The position numbers and the translations under genes are program-made. A model generated the notes under the pieces. That model did not search any database. It saw only the letters and a list, made by a program, of their open reading frames with translations, and was not told where the DNA came from. This document shows, piece by piece, positions 28,617 to 36,831 of a stretch of DNA of 44,328 nt. The number at the start of each line of letters is the position of its first letter. The first letter of the stretch is position 1. The DNA comes from Cyclobacterium sp. (lineage in GTDB: Bacteria > Bacteroidota > Bacteroidia > Cytophagales > Cyclobacteriaceae): assembly GCF_014762705.1 (NCBI RefSeq), contig NZ_JABURL010000063.1:1-44328 (forward strand). The letters run 5' to 3'.

Positions 28617-30077
28617 ATGAAAAGATTAAAATTTATACCATATACCCTAATGTTGGGTCTATTCCTTCTGGTCGGTTCCTGTACAGAGGAATTTGAAGAG
28701 ATCAATACAGATCCTAACAATCCTGTTACTATTTCTCCTGCCCTGTTATTGCCTAATGCCATTCAGGTGTCCGTAGACAGGTACTGGGGGCATAGTACGC
28801 GTTTTGAAAGATTGAATATCGATGCAGCCATGTGCTGGATCCAGCATTTGGCAAGAAACATATATATCAATGCTGAAGGAGATACCTATGAAATACCTAT
28901 TACTGTTTCCACCGGGACCTGGGATAACTTGTATAACAGTTCTTTGGTAAATCTGGAACAGGTAATTGAATTGGCCGGTGAAGGTGGAGCATTTCAAAAC
29001 CGCAATTACGAAGGTATAGCCCTGGTTATGAAAGCATTTACCTTTTCCTATTTGACAGACGTCTTTGGACCAATTCCTTATTCCAATGCCTTAAAAGGGG
29101 CGGCAGATGAACCTGTCAATTCTCCGGATTATGATTCCATGGAGGAAATTTATGCCGGTGTCTTGGAAGATTTGAAAATGGCCAATGAAAAGCTGACAAT
29201 AGGAGGTCCGGCGGTAAATGGAGATATCATGTTTGATGGGGACATCTTACGCTGGAAAAAGTTTGCCAATTCCCTGAGGATCAAATTGGCCAACCGTCAG
29301 GCTGCCAAAAAGCCCGCAGAATCCAGGGCCATCATGCAGGAAATTCTATCCTCACCTGAAACCTTTCCTATCTTCACAGGGAATGATGATTATGCACAGC
29401 TCAATCATGCCAACGTGATCGGAAGCAGAAATAAAATGTTTGATGTTTTTTCTACTCGTTCTGACTGGAATATCAGCACTACCCTAATAGATAAATTGCT
29501 GGAGTTGGATGATGATCGCATCAGTGTTTATGCCTTACCGCTGGCGGACGGTTCTTTTGCCGGATTGCCGAATGGATTAACAGATGCAGCGGCATCTTCC
29601 ATATCTGCCTCTACCATAGGACAGAAGTTTCTTGATCCCGAAGCACCAAGTATTTTGATGACGTATTCGGAATTGATGTTTATATTGGCTGAAGCTGCTC
29701 TTGAAGGAGATATAGCAGGGGATCACATGGATTACCTGGAAATGGCCATCAGCGGTTCTTTCGAACAGCATGGTTTGGAGATGCCGGCAGATTATATCAG
29801 CAGATTGGGAAATGTAGATAAGGAAGCCATCATGACACAAAAGTGGATCGCCTTGTTTGGTCAGGGTATAGAGGCCTGGACAGAATACAGGAGAACAGGT
29901 TTTCCTCAAATGCCAACACCTGATCCCAACGCTATTTTTGTAAACGATGGGGTACTGCCTACACGAATCGAGTATCCACCTTCTGAATATTCATTGAATA
30001 TGACCAATCTTGAAGAAGGAATACAAATGCTGGGTGGTGGAGATAATATGAGAACCAGGTTGTGGTGGGCGGAATAA
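28617..30077 (+). CDS. SusD/RagB-family nutrient-binding outer-membrane lipoprotein
   Basis: 486 aa, surface lipoprotein partner of the SusC-like transporter. Lipobox LLVGSC puts Cys22 as the lipidated residue. The start EEFEEINTDPNNPVTISPALLLPNAI and the helical TPR-like body (YEGIALVMKAFTFSYLTDVFGPIPYS, about 135-165; ILRWKKFANSLRIKLANR, about 210-230) fit the SusD-like_2 group. The C-terminal section has QKWIALFGQGIEAWTEYRRTGFP, a family hallmark. Ligand is not evident; no polysaccharide-degrading gene accompanies the pair. Confidence 0.93.
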   Translation: MKRLKFIPYTLMLGLFLLVGSCTEEFEEINTDPNNPVTISPALLLPNAIQVSVDRYWGHSTRFERLNIDAAMCWIQHLARNIYINAEGDTYEIPITVSTGTWDNLYNSSLVNLEQVIELAGEGGAFQNRNYEGIALVMKAFTFSYLTDVFGPIPYSNALKGAADEPVNSPDYDSMEEIYAGVLEDLKMANEKLTIGGPAVNGDIMFDGDILRWKKFANSLRIKLANRQAAKKPAESRAIMQEILSSPETFPIFTGNDDYAQLNHANVIGSRNKMFDVFSTRSDWNISTTLIDKLLELDDDRISVYALPLADGSFAGLPNGLTDAAASSISASTIGQKFLDPEAPSILMTYSELMFILAEAALEGDIAGDHMDYLEMAISGSFEQHGLEMPADYISRLGNVDKEAIMTQKWIALFGQGIEAWTEYRRTGFPQMPTPDPNAIFVNDGVLPTRIEYPPSEYSLNMTNLEEGIQMLGGGDNMRTRLWWAE

Positions 30078-30140
30078 TAGCCATCCCATTTATTTTACTC
30101 GGCTAAATGAAAATCATTCATAATCAATTGAATACAAATC

Positions 30141-30575
30141 ATGAAAAACTTATTAAATAAAATTGCCTTTCTGGGTTTGGTTGTGTCGGCATTTTCTTGC
30201 GTAGATGCAGTAGAACTGGCCACACCTAATGTCGCCTCTCCCGTTTTGGTAGTCCTCGAAGGAAATGAATTTGAGGCCAGCACAGGTGTTGCTGTTGCTG
30301 GTTCTTTTTATGAACTTGACAAAAGCGGTATTCTGGATCGGACCGTAGGCATTGATTCTATCCCGGTTTCCGGCTTGGAAATAACTGTTTTCATTAATCA
30401 GACGGAAGAAATAAGTACTTTAACTACCGATGCACAGGGAAAGATCATGTTTGAAAATCCATGGACTTCCCTTGGAGTGGCAACACCAAGCTCTGGCACC
30501 CAGATCAGATTGGAATTTGCAGGTACTTACAATGATATTGCCTTCAGACAATACCACAATGTGCGTGTAAAATAA
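30141..30575 (+). CDS. Small lipoprotein of the SusCD locus, function unknown
   Basis: 144 aa. The N-terminus ends VSAFSC (Cys20 lipobox). The mature part is rich in beta strands, with a repeated pattern (SGLEITVFINQTEEISTL; TQIRLEFAGTYND) that suggests one immunoglobulin-like sandwich. I do not recognise a family. It starts 63 bp after the susD-like gene and is probably a third surface subunit or ligand-binding accessory, as is common in SusCD loci. Confidence 0.7.
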   Translation: MKNLLNKIAFLGLVVSAFSCVDAVELATPNVASPVLVVLEGNEFEASTGVAVAGSFYELDKSGILDRTVGIDSIPVSGLEITVFINQTEEISTLTTDAQGKIMFENPWTSLGVATPSSGTQIRLEFAGTYNDIAFRQYHNVRVK

Positions 30576-30610
30576 ACCATCAAAAAGTAGGACAGTGTTC
30601 CTTAAGTGAG

Positions 30611-30705
30611 GGATGTTTTGTTTTGGTAAAAGTCTTATTCAAATATTGGTATTGTATATCTATATGGAAAGGACAGGTAAAACCCAGAACAAAACATCCT
30701 TTTTT
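30611..30705 (+). terminator. Long-armed hairpin with T run after the SusCD locus
   Basis: Perfect 12-bp inverted repeat GGATGTTTTGTT (30611-30622) and AACAAAACATCC (30688-30699). The stem extends inward to about 16 pairs with one G-T wobble (30611-30626 with 30684-30699) and is followed by T's (30700-30705). The 57-nt loop is unusually large for a terminator, so a structured or regulatory RNA is also possible. Confidence 0.55.
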
Positions 30706-30754
30706 GTATTTTAGTCTCATAAATTAATTTTAACCACTTAACACCAAATCAATC

Positions 30755-31906
30755 ATGACAAAATTAAACAGAAGAAACTGGCTTAAATCAAGTCTTACAA
30801 TGACCGCGGGCCTCATGTCAATGGGTTATGCCGGTGCGGCTTCCGGATCATCCGTTGCTTCTTTGGGACCTTCATACCTTCCAAAAAAGGACAGGTATGC
30901 CAGGTTAACCTCCAATGAAAATCCTTTCGGCCCATCCCCTTCGGCCAAGAAAGCACTTAAAGCTGCTATTGACGATTCTTTCCTTTATCCCAGAGAATAC
31001 AGGCAGACCCTGATTGAATTGATTGCAAAAGAAGAAGGAGTAAGTGAAGATCATATTTTGCTTGGAGCCGGATCCAGTGAGTTATTACATGCTGCAGCTA
31101 GGGTATATGGCGGAGCAAAGGGTAAGGTTTTATCCGCTGACCCCACCTATACATCCCTGATCAGGTCTGCCGAAATGATGGGCTCTGAATGGATCAAAAT
31201 TCCATTGGACAAAAATTTCGACCACGATTTGTCTACCATGGAGTATAAAGTAAAACCAGGTGTTTCTTTGGTTTATCTGGTGAATCCAAATAATCCAACG
31301 GGAAAAATAATGACTGGTGAAGAGATCATTGGCTTTTGTAATACGGTATCCTCTAAGGTCCCTGTATTTGTTGATGAAGCTTATTGGGATTATATGGAGA
31401 ATCCCAAGGGGTCTACCACTACTGCCTGTATCAAGGAAGGAGCAAATGTGATTGTCGCCAGGACATTTTCTAAAGTACACGCCTTTGCTGGTTTACGGGT
31501 AGGTTATTGCATTGCTCAGCCGGAAGTCATCAAAGAGTTGGCCAAAGAAGGCCCCAGAAATACCCTGAGCGGTCCTTCAATGAGTGCTGCTACAGCCAGT
31601 TTGGTGGATTATGATTTTATCAAATATTCTGTTAAAATGAATAATGAGGGTAAGAAATTCGTTTATGATGTTTTGGAAAAAACAGGTCATGATTATTTTC
31701 CCTCCCATACCAATTTCATTTTATTTCCCATAGCCATGGATTACGCAGATTTTAAAAAGAAGATGCTGGATAATGGGGTAGGAATAAAAAGCATGAATGT
31801 GGCCGGTCAAGATTATTGTCGGGTCAGTATGGGTAAAATGGAGGATTTGGAAATGTTTGCAGGTGCTTTTCAAAAAGTCATCGGTACCACTATAAACAAA
31901 TCCTAA
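30755..31906 (+). CDS. Tat-exported PLP-dependent aminotransferase (HisC-like, fold type I), copy 1
   Basis: 383 aa. The N-terminus TKLNRRNWLKSSLTMTAG is a twin-arginine signal followed by an A-rich region (cleavage near residue 30), so the folded, cofactor-loaded enzyme should be exported. The catalytic core resembles histidinol-phosphate/aromatic aminotransferases: SNENPFGPS, LGAGSSELL, NPNNPTG (Asn177-Gly183), Asp207 in VFVDEAYWDY, the PLP-binding Lys240 in ARTFSKVHAFAGLRVGY, and the C-terminal carboxylate Arg in CRVSMG. All key residues are intact. It runs in the same direction as the SusCD genes but is separated by a hairpin and 179 bp. A paralogue lies at 33344-34510. Substrate is unknown. 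Confidence 0.9.
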   Translation: MTKLNRRNWLKSSLTMTAGLMSMGYAGAASGSSVASLGPSYLPKKDRYARLTSNENPFGPSPSAKKALKAAIDDSFLYPREYRQTLIELIAKEEGVSEDHILLGAGSSELLHAAARVYGGAKGKVLSADPTYTSLIRSAEMMGSEWIKIPLDKNFDHDLSTMEYKVKPGVSLVYLVNPNNPTGKIMTGEEIIGFCNTVSSKVPVFVDEAYWDYMENPKGSTTTACIKEGANVIVARTFSKVHAFAGLRVGYCIAQPEVIKELAKEGPRNTLSGPSMSAATASLVDYDFIKYSVKMNNEGKKFVYDVLEKTGHDYFPSHTNFILFPIAMDYADFKKKMLDNGVGIKSMNVAGQDYCRVSMGKMEDLEMFAGAFQKVIGTTINKS

Positions 31907-31961
31907 ATCGGGCCGAAGTTTCTTGATTTAGCCTTATTGAACAATAATTGGTTCAGCTTAT

Positions 31962-31995
31962 AAAGCAGTCCTCTTTTTTAGGAGACTGCTTTTTT
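31962..31995 (+). terminator. Intrinsic terminator of aminotransferase copy 1
   Basis: AAAGCAGTC (31962-31970) pairs with GACTGCTTT (31984-31992); the inner bases are partly paired around a T-rich loop, and T's continue to 31995. Confidence 0.75.
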
Positions 31996-32057
31996 ACTGT
32001 ATATAGGGAAGAAACATATCTTGAGGGTTTGAAACTGTTAAAAATCAGGCTATTAAT

Positions 32058-32093
32058 AAAAAAAAAGCAGCTTTTCACCCGAAAAGCTGCTTT
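32058..32093 (-). terminator. Intrinsic terminator of the AEC permease gene (minus strand)
   Basis: A 13-bp stem (32064-32076 with 32081-32093), loop ACCC. On the minus strand it is followed by a run of about nine U's (A's at 32058-32066 on plus), so it ends the permease transcript. Confidence 0.85.
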
Positions 32094-32152
32094 CTGCGTT
32101 TACAGAGGTAAATCTGATCACATTGTAAAATTAACTGTTAGTGGTTTATTTT

Positions 32153-33271
32153 TTATGAAGAGTGTGTTTCTTTTTCCAATGCAGGCTCATATTCGATAAG
32201 GTTAAACCATTTCAACAAAGGTTTTATTATCCCTAAACCTATCAAAACAAACCCCACCAACAAAAGGGTGGTAGATGAAGCGAACAATTCGCCAAAGGAA
32301 AAAACCGTCAGCATGATTAGTGTGGAAAATGGAAGTGAACAAGCCAATATGTTTACTGCCAGTTCCATGTCAAATGTTTTATTCCAATTCTTATCATTGC
32401 CCTGTTCCAGAGCAGTAACGGATGCCATATGTGCAAATGGCCAGAAGCTTATGGCACTTTGTGGAAATACTACCAGAACCAAAATTGCTGCATAGGATAA
32501 TTGAGGAGCTAATAGTAATATCGTACCACTCAATAAGAAGGTTAGCCCGGATCGGATCATTAATAACCCGGCGATTTTTCTAATTTGTTTCCAATTAAAT
32601 ACTACAGCAATTCCTATGAAAATCAACACCAAAGGAGTCATCAGATTGCTTAGGGTACTGATGGCAGTAGACATAAATACCGGTAGATGTTCTAAATGAA
32701 TTCCCAGGCTGATCAATACCAAGGCAAGTATAATCACGATATTAATGGGCTCATTAACCAGGGACAGCAGCAGGGATTTAATTTTTTCCCCATTGCCCAC
32801 CTTGATGTCATTGTTGATTTTAAAGTACCAACTCATGGCAATCATATAGGCTATAACCAGAACAAATATTTTGTTTCCAATATCAGCCAATGCACCCCAG
32901 GCCAGCGCATCGTCTCCGAGATATTCTATCAGAAAGGGAAAGCAAGATAAACCCGGTGCCAATGAAGGAAACAACAACAAATAGGTTCTGTAGGAAGGAG
33001 AATCTTTTTCCAACCCAAATAAAGGCAATGAAAATTTTAATATAAAGTATAGTGTGAAATTGAAGGCAAGTGCCATAATAGGCAATGCCAGTAAATCCCA
33101 TTGCACTTCCGCCTTTAACAAAGCAACGAATATGATGGCAGGTAGCGCGACGGTAAGGATTATGGTTTTTAAACCTTTTTGCTGTGCAGGATCTTTTAGT
33201 TTTTTCCTTAATAAAAACCCGATAACCAATAGCAATAGCAAAGAAAGCGTCTTTTGGACAGCTAAGTTCAT
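32153..33271 (-). CDS. AEC-family (auxin efflux carrier-like) permease
   Basis: 372 aa, about ten membrane helices; the first helix LSLLLLLVIGFLLRKKL and the TVALPAIIFVALLKAE segment fit the AEC transporter family, whose bacterial members carry organic acids such as malate or 2-oxo acids (family knowledge). The C-terminal half has VVFPQSAISFWPFAHMASVT, consistent with the second five-helix repeat. The gene follows the second aminotransferase by 72 bp on the same strand and ends at its own terminator, so the two form an operon. A carrier for the amino donor, acceptor or product is a reasonable inference. Confidence 0.75.
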   Translation of the reverse strand: MNLAVQKTLSLLLLLVIGFLLRKKLKDPAQQKGLKTIILTVALPAIIFVALLKAEVQWDLLALPIMALAFNFTLYFILKFSLPLFGLEKDSPSYRTYLLLFPSLAPGLSCFPFLIEYLGDDALAWGALADIGNKIFVLVIAYMIAMSWYFKINNDIKVGNGEKIKSLLLSLVNEPINIVIILALVLISLGIHLEHLPVFMSTAISTLSNLMTPLVLIFIGIAVVFNWKQIRKIAGLLMIRSGLTFLLSGTILLLAPQLSYAAILVLVVFPQSAISFWPFAHMASVTALEQGNDKNWNKTFDMELAVNILACSLPFSTLIMLTVFSFGELFASSTTLLLVGFVLIGLGIIKPLLKWFNLIEYEPALEKETHSS

Positions 33272-33343
33272 AGGAATTGATTAGTTTGTTAGTGAGTAAA
33301 GTGGGTGGTTATTTGGGGTCTATTGCTAATCAATCAATAATTA

Positions 33344-34510
33344 TCAGGTGGTGGCTGTTTTTAGGGCATCCACAAACAATTTCATCTCGTCCATGGTACC
33401 CATACTGACCCTGCACCAAGGTGAGTCTGCGATAGAATAAACCCGTATGCCTACACCCTGGTCCATCATTTTTCCTGCGAATGCTTTACCTTCCTGCTGA
33501 ATAGGGAAAATCATAAAGCTGGTATGGGAAGTAATGGGGTCAAATCCCATAGACCTCACCTGATCTAAAGTGTATTCTTTTGATTCTTTGTTCCATTTTC
33601 TGCAGGATGCAATGAATTTTTCATCTTTTAAGCTTGCAATGGCACCTTTAAGAGAAGTGACGCAAAGTCCCATCGTACCTCTAACCATGCTGGTAATGGA
33701 CTTGATCCGCTCCTCAGTGGCAACCAGATAACCTACCCTAAGACCGGCCATACCGTGAATTTTAGAAAATGTTCTGGCTACCATTACATCATGACCTGCC
33801 TGAACCAATCCTACCATGGTATGATCTTCTGGCTTTTCCATAAATTCCAGGTAAGCCTCATCTACAAAAATGGGACGCTTTTTGGAGGCGCTTTTACAAA
33901 ATGTTTTCAATTCAGCAGGATCCGTGATGGCACCCATTGGGTTATTGGGATTACACACGTACAATAACTTGGTCTCAGAATCGATGGCACTTTCCATCGC
34001 ATCCAGGTCATGAGAATAATCGGCTTTTAATGGAACTGCCTTCCAATCTCCGCCCATTGCTTTGGCAGTATTGACCAAAGACATGTACGAAGGATCAGCG
34101 GAAATGACATTTCCTCCCTTTTGACACAATACTATGGCAGTTTTTTCCAACATATCGGTAGATCCTGGACCGAGCATTATGTTTTCGGGTTTAACGCCCT
34201 CTTTTTCTGCGAGCATGTCTATCAGGTATGCTGCATCTCCATGTCCATAACGGTTTCCCAGGCTAATGGATTCGGCGATGGCTTTCTGAACGCTGGAGGA
34301 GGGACCAAATGGATTTTCATTGGCCAGAAGCCTGGCCTTCATTTTTACATCTTTATACATGGGATTCATTTCCCACAACATACTTTCGCTGCTCCAGTTC
34401 TTTGTAGATATGGAATTGGTTTTTGCTGAGAGGTTTCCGGTTATCAACGGTATCGAACCTAAACCCAAAACGCTGGTTTTTAACCAGTCCCTTCTGTTAA
34501 AATTTTTCAT
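33344..34510 (-). CDS. Tat-exported PLP-dependent aminotransferase (HisC-like), copy 2
   Basis: 388 aa, a paralogue of the enzyme at 30755-31906. The N-terminus KNFNRRDWLKTSVLGLGSI is again a twin-arginine signal. Core motifs: ANENPFGPS, GPGSTDML, NPNNPMG (residues 187-193), Asp217 in IFVDEAYLEF, PLP Lys250 in ARTFSKIHGMAGLRVGY, Arg258, and the CRVSMG arginine near the C-terminus. Residues between the signal and core include an extra segment (about residues 36-58) absent from copy 1. It is first in an operon with the AEC permease. The two paralogues converge from opposite strands. Confidence 0.9.
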   Translation of the reverse strand: MKNFNRRDWLKTSVLGLGSIPLITGNLSAKTNSISTKNWSSESMLWEMNPMYKDVKMKARLLANENPFGPSSSVQKAIAESISLGNRYGHGDAAYLIDMLAEKEGVKPENIMLGPGSTDMLEKTAIVLCQKGGNVISADPSYMSLVNTAKAMGGDWKAVPLKADYSHDLDAMESAIDSETKLLYVCNPNNPMGAITDPAELKTFCKSASKKRPIFVDEAYLEFMEKPEDHTMVGLVQAGHDVMVARTFSKIHGMAGLRVGYLVATEERIKSITSMVRGTMGLCVTSLKGAIASLKDEKFIASCRKWNKESKEYTLDQVRSMGFDPITSHTSFMIFPIQQEGKAFAGKMMDQGVGIRVYSIADSPWCRVSMGTMDEMKLFVDALKTATT

Positions 34511-34799
34511 AAGTCTACTTTTGTAAAGTGGTTAATATTTTGGTTTAAATTTACACCAAATTCGAATGAAAAAAAATAAAAACATAAAAAATAGGTCTGT
34601 TTTTAATCCAGTAAAATTATTTTTTGTATAAAAAAATTAAAAATAAGGTTAATATATACCCTATGAGTTAAGTTAGTTATCATTTCCTGTTGGATTTGAG
34701 TTTTTCGCAATTAACGGGAGGTATTTTATGATTTTTTTGTTAGCGCATGCCTTTGCCCCCTACTGTCTGAATGCCTTAATTGTCAGGAAAAATAAAACA

Positions 34800-34824
34800 A
34801 AATTGTTTATTTTATCAACAATTT
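34800..34824. promoter_or_regulatory. Operator site 1 of the XRE/S24 module
   Basis: Inverted repeat AAATTGTT-N9-AACAATTT (arms 34800-34807 and 34817-34824). It overlaps the proposed -33 element TTG (34803-34805). It shares the form TGTT-N5-TATC-AACA with site 2, with a start-to-start distance of 33 bp, three helical turns. Confidence 0.6.
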
Positions 34825-34833
34825 ATATATTTA
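34803..34833 (+). promoter_or_regulatory. Candidate promoter of the XRE/S24 module
   Basis: TATATTTA (34826-34833) matches seven of eight bases of TAnnTTTG as a -7 element, with TTG (34803-34805) 20 bp upstream. It lies between the two operator sites, so a bound repressor would block polymerase. Confidence 0.4.
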
Positions 34834-34835
34834 CA

Positions 34836-34854
34836 ATGTTATAAATATCAACAT
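34836..34854. promoter_or_regulatory. Operator site 2 of the XRE/S24 module
   Basis: Inverted repeat ATGTT-N9-AACAT (arms 34836-34840 and 34850-34854). It lies 9 bp before the start codon at 34864 and covers the probable transcription start. Arms and spacer length match site 1. Confidence 0.6.
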
Positions 34855-34863
34855 ATACTTCAA

Positions 34864-35121
34864 ATGGAAACTTACTTCAGAATAAACTTCACTACAAAAA
34901 AACTTCCCTCTGGAAATGTTCAGGTCAAATTTCAAGTCCTTGATTCCCTTAAACCGAGTTATGGCTATCTCTTGGTTGGAGGCGACTATTCAGATCAGGA
35001 AATCGTAGATGAAATCAAAAAGAGGCTGAGCCAAAGGTCCCATTCCAAAATGGATCTGCTCAGGTTTACCTTCAAAAACGAATGGAAAGATGACCACCAA
35101 TTTTTCTTGTATTCCGCATGA
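34864..35121 (+). CDS. Small protein of unknown function coupled to the XRE/S24 repressor
   Basis: 85 aa from the ATG at 34864; an upstream in-frame start would run through the operators and promoter. Composition is typical of a soluble mixed alpha/beta protein: strands TYFRINFTTKKL, NVQVKFQVLD, YGYLLVGGD, then a helix DQEIVDEIKKRLSQR, then strands DLLRFTFKNE and HQFFLYS. I do not recognise the family. Its last codons overlap the repressor start by 4 bp (ATGA type), so the two are translationally coupled and share one operator-controlled promoter. It could be a partner, co-regulator or effector. Confidence 0.7.
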   Translation: METYFRINFTTKKLPSGNVQVKFQVLDSLKPSYGYLLVGGDYSDQEIVDEIKKRLSQRSHSKMDLLRFTFKNEWKDDHQFFLYSA

Positions 35122-35888
35122 CTTTCCTCGCTGCAAACATTAGACTTTTGCGAAAAAGCTGCGGGCTTACCCAGGTTCAGCTTGCTGAAAAATTAGGCGT
35201 GCAGAGAAGCATGATTTCTGCCTATGAGGATGGCCGGTCGGATCCAAAACTTTCAGCATTGGAAGTAATGACTGCTATTTTTGATGTCACCATGGATGAA
35301 TTGGTTTTTTGGGACATTAAAAAAAAGGGTCGTAAATACCTGCAAAAAGATCAACTAAAAATATTAACAGTTACTTTGGACAAAAAAGATGAGGAGTGGA
35401 TAAGTATGGTCGGACAAAAAGCTTCTGCCGGCTATCTAAATGGTTTTTCAGATCCTGAATACATGGAAAAATTGCCCAACTTCAGTTTGCCCCATCTTTC
35501 GAAAAACAAAACCTACCGGGCATTCGAAATCAGCGGAGACAGCATGCTTCCCCTGATGCCTGGAACATTAATTATCGGGGCTTATGTAGAAAGTGGTCTG
35601 GAAATAAAAAATGGCAAAACATATGTTTTGGTTACCAAAAACGAGGGTGTCGTTTATAAAAGGTTATTCAATTATATCCAGGAAAGGGGGAAATTATTCG
35701 CTGTGTCCGACAATGACAGGTACAAACCATATGATATTCCTGCGCAGGATATTTTGGAAATTTGGGAAGCCAGGGCCTATATCAGTACGGATTTTCCAGA
35801 GCCTTCAGCCAGTCCTCTCTCCCTGGAAGATTTGGCGGAGATGATACAGGAGATCAAAACCGATATCCGAAAAATAACAGGCAATTAA
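35118..35888 (+). CDS. XRE-family HTH regulator with S24/LexA-like autocleavage domain
   Basis: 256 aa. Residues about 5-62 form an XRE/HTH_3 DNA-binding domain (LTQVQLAEKLGVQRSMISAYEDGR). Residues about 95-215 are an S24 peptidase domain with all LexA-type features: scissile Ala104-Gly105 (SAGY), nucleophile Ser142 in SGDSMLPLMPG, and general-base Lys181 in VVYKRL. The spacings are close to LexA's (84/119/156). Such repressors self-cleave when RecA is activated by DNA damage. A C-terminal helix ends QEIKTDIRKITGN. It is second in an operon with the 85-aa protein and probably binds the two operators upstream. No phage genes surround it. Confidence 0.9.
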   Translation: MTFLAANIRLLRKSCGLTQVQLAEKLGVQRSMISAYEDGRSDPKLSALEVMTAIFDVTMDELVFWDIKKKGRKYLQKDQLKILTVTLDKKDEEWISMVGQKASAGYLNGFSDPEYMEKLPNFSLPHLSKNKTYRAFEISGDSMLPLMPGTLIIGAYVESGLEIKNGKTYVLVTKNEGVVYKRLFNYIQERGKLFAVSDNDRYKPYDIPAQDILEIWEARAYISTDFPEPSASPLSLEDLAEMIQEIKTDIRKITGN

Positions 35889-35903
35889 ATTTTGACTTCT
35901 TTA

Positions 35904-36668
35904 TCAGTCAGCTAATTCTTTGAATGCCATCAATACTTTTCCTTTAGCATCATACTCCTGGTCTAAATTGAATATTCCTTTTTCGAAGTTATGCCAAAGT
36001 CCATCCCCACAATCCAGGAATTCGCCAATTTGCTTAGGTTCTTCTTCCATGGCTGATCCGTAGTCATAATCGGGAATAAAGATAAGGGAAGCTAACTCCC
36101 TTCCTTTGTCCCAGTCCAGGGTTTTGACCTGATCATTCACCATGGCTTCCACTTTCCTTACGGAAAATTTAAACAGTAATTCGATTTTAATTTCCTGTGA
36201 AGGTCGGATGGATTTAAACCTGATGCAAAGTGGAGCTTCTTTTTTACTGATTTCATAGATGGCTTGTATGAAATCCTGGCAGGTGAGGTACCATTCATCC
36301 TGGTTTAGGGGAATATCCCTGGTGATCTTTCCATGAATGTCCTTGGCCAAAATTTTAATACCCCCTTTGTCTCCCAAAGCCTTTTGGTTTGACCACTTTG
36401 AAGAAGAGTAGAGTTTTTTTATGATTTGCTCCCAAAGTTTTGGGATTTCGCCTTTATAGCTATAGTCATCAGCCATGGTAAAACCTTCGTCGGTTATCTC
36501 TTCAGGGCTTAAGTTTTCTCTTCCGGTATATTGGATATCGAATTGTGTGTTAACGAAATTCTTGCCAAAAGACATTTTCAGCTTAAAAACATGGCTGAAG
36601 GGTGGTGGCACTTCACCCGTAACATATTCTATTTCAAGCCTGATGATGTCATCTGATTTTAAATGCAT
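35904..36668 (-). CDS. Hypothetical protein, no recognised family
   Basis: 254 aa, no signal peptide or membrane helix, acidic at both ends. It begins MHLKSDDIIRLEIEYVTG and looks like a soluble protein with strands (HVFKLKMSFGKNF, TQFDIQYTG) and a long helix (LWEQIIKKLYSSSKW). The C-terminal half has a second sheet region (EIKIELLFKFSVRKVEAMV). It is convergent with the repressor gene (15-bp gap). I cannot assign a function. Confidence 0.75.
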   Translation of the reverse strand: MHLKSDDIIRLEIEYVTGEVPPPFSHVFKLKMSFGKNFVNTQFDIQYTGRENLSPEEITDEGFTMADDYSYKGEIPKLWEQIIKKLYSSSKWSNQKALGDKGGIKILAKDIHGKITRDIPLNQDEWYLTCQDFIQAIYEISKKEAPLCIRFKSIRPSQEIKIELLFKFSVRKVEAMVNDQVKTLDWDKGRELASLIFIPDYDYGSAMEEEPKQIGEFLDCGDGLWHNFEKGIFNLDQEYDAKGKVLMAFKELAD

Positions 36669-36831
36669 GATGTATTCTTCCTGTAAGTGGATTTAAAATT
36701 AATGCTAATTCATCAAATTAAGGGATAAAAGCTAAAATTCCATTTTCTTGGCTGACAATTAGTAAGATTTTTCCAATTTAAATGAAATTAAATCCATCGG
36801 AGTTTTACAAATTTTGCCGAAATTTGTAACC

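Noticed and set aside
31948-32199. 83-codon plus-strand frame between aminotransferase 1 and the permease
   Set aside because: It spans two intrinsic terminators facing opposite ways and overlaps the end of the permease gene.
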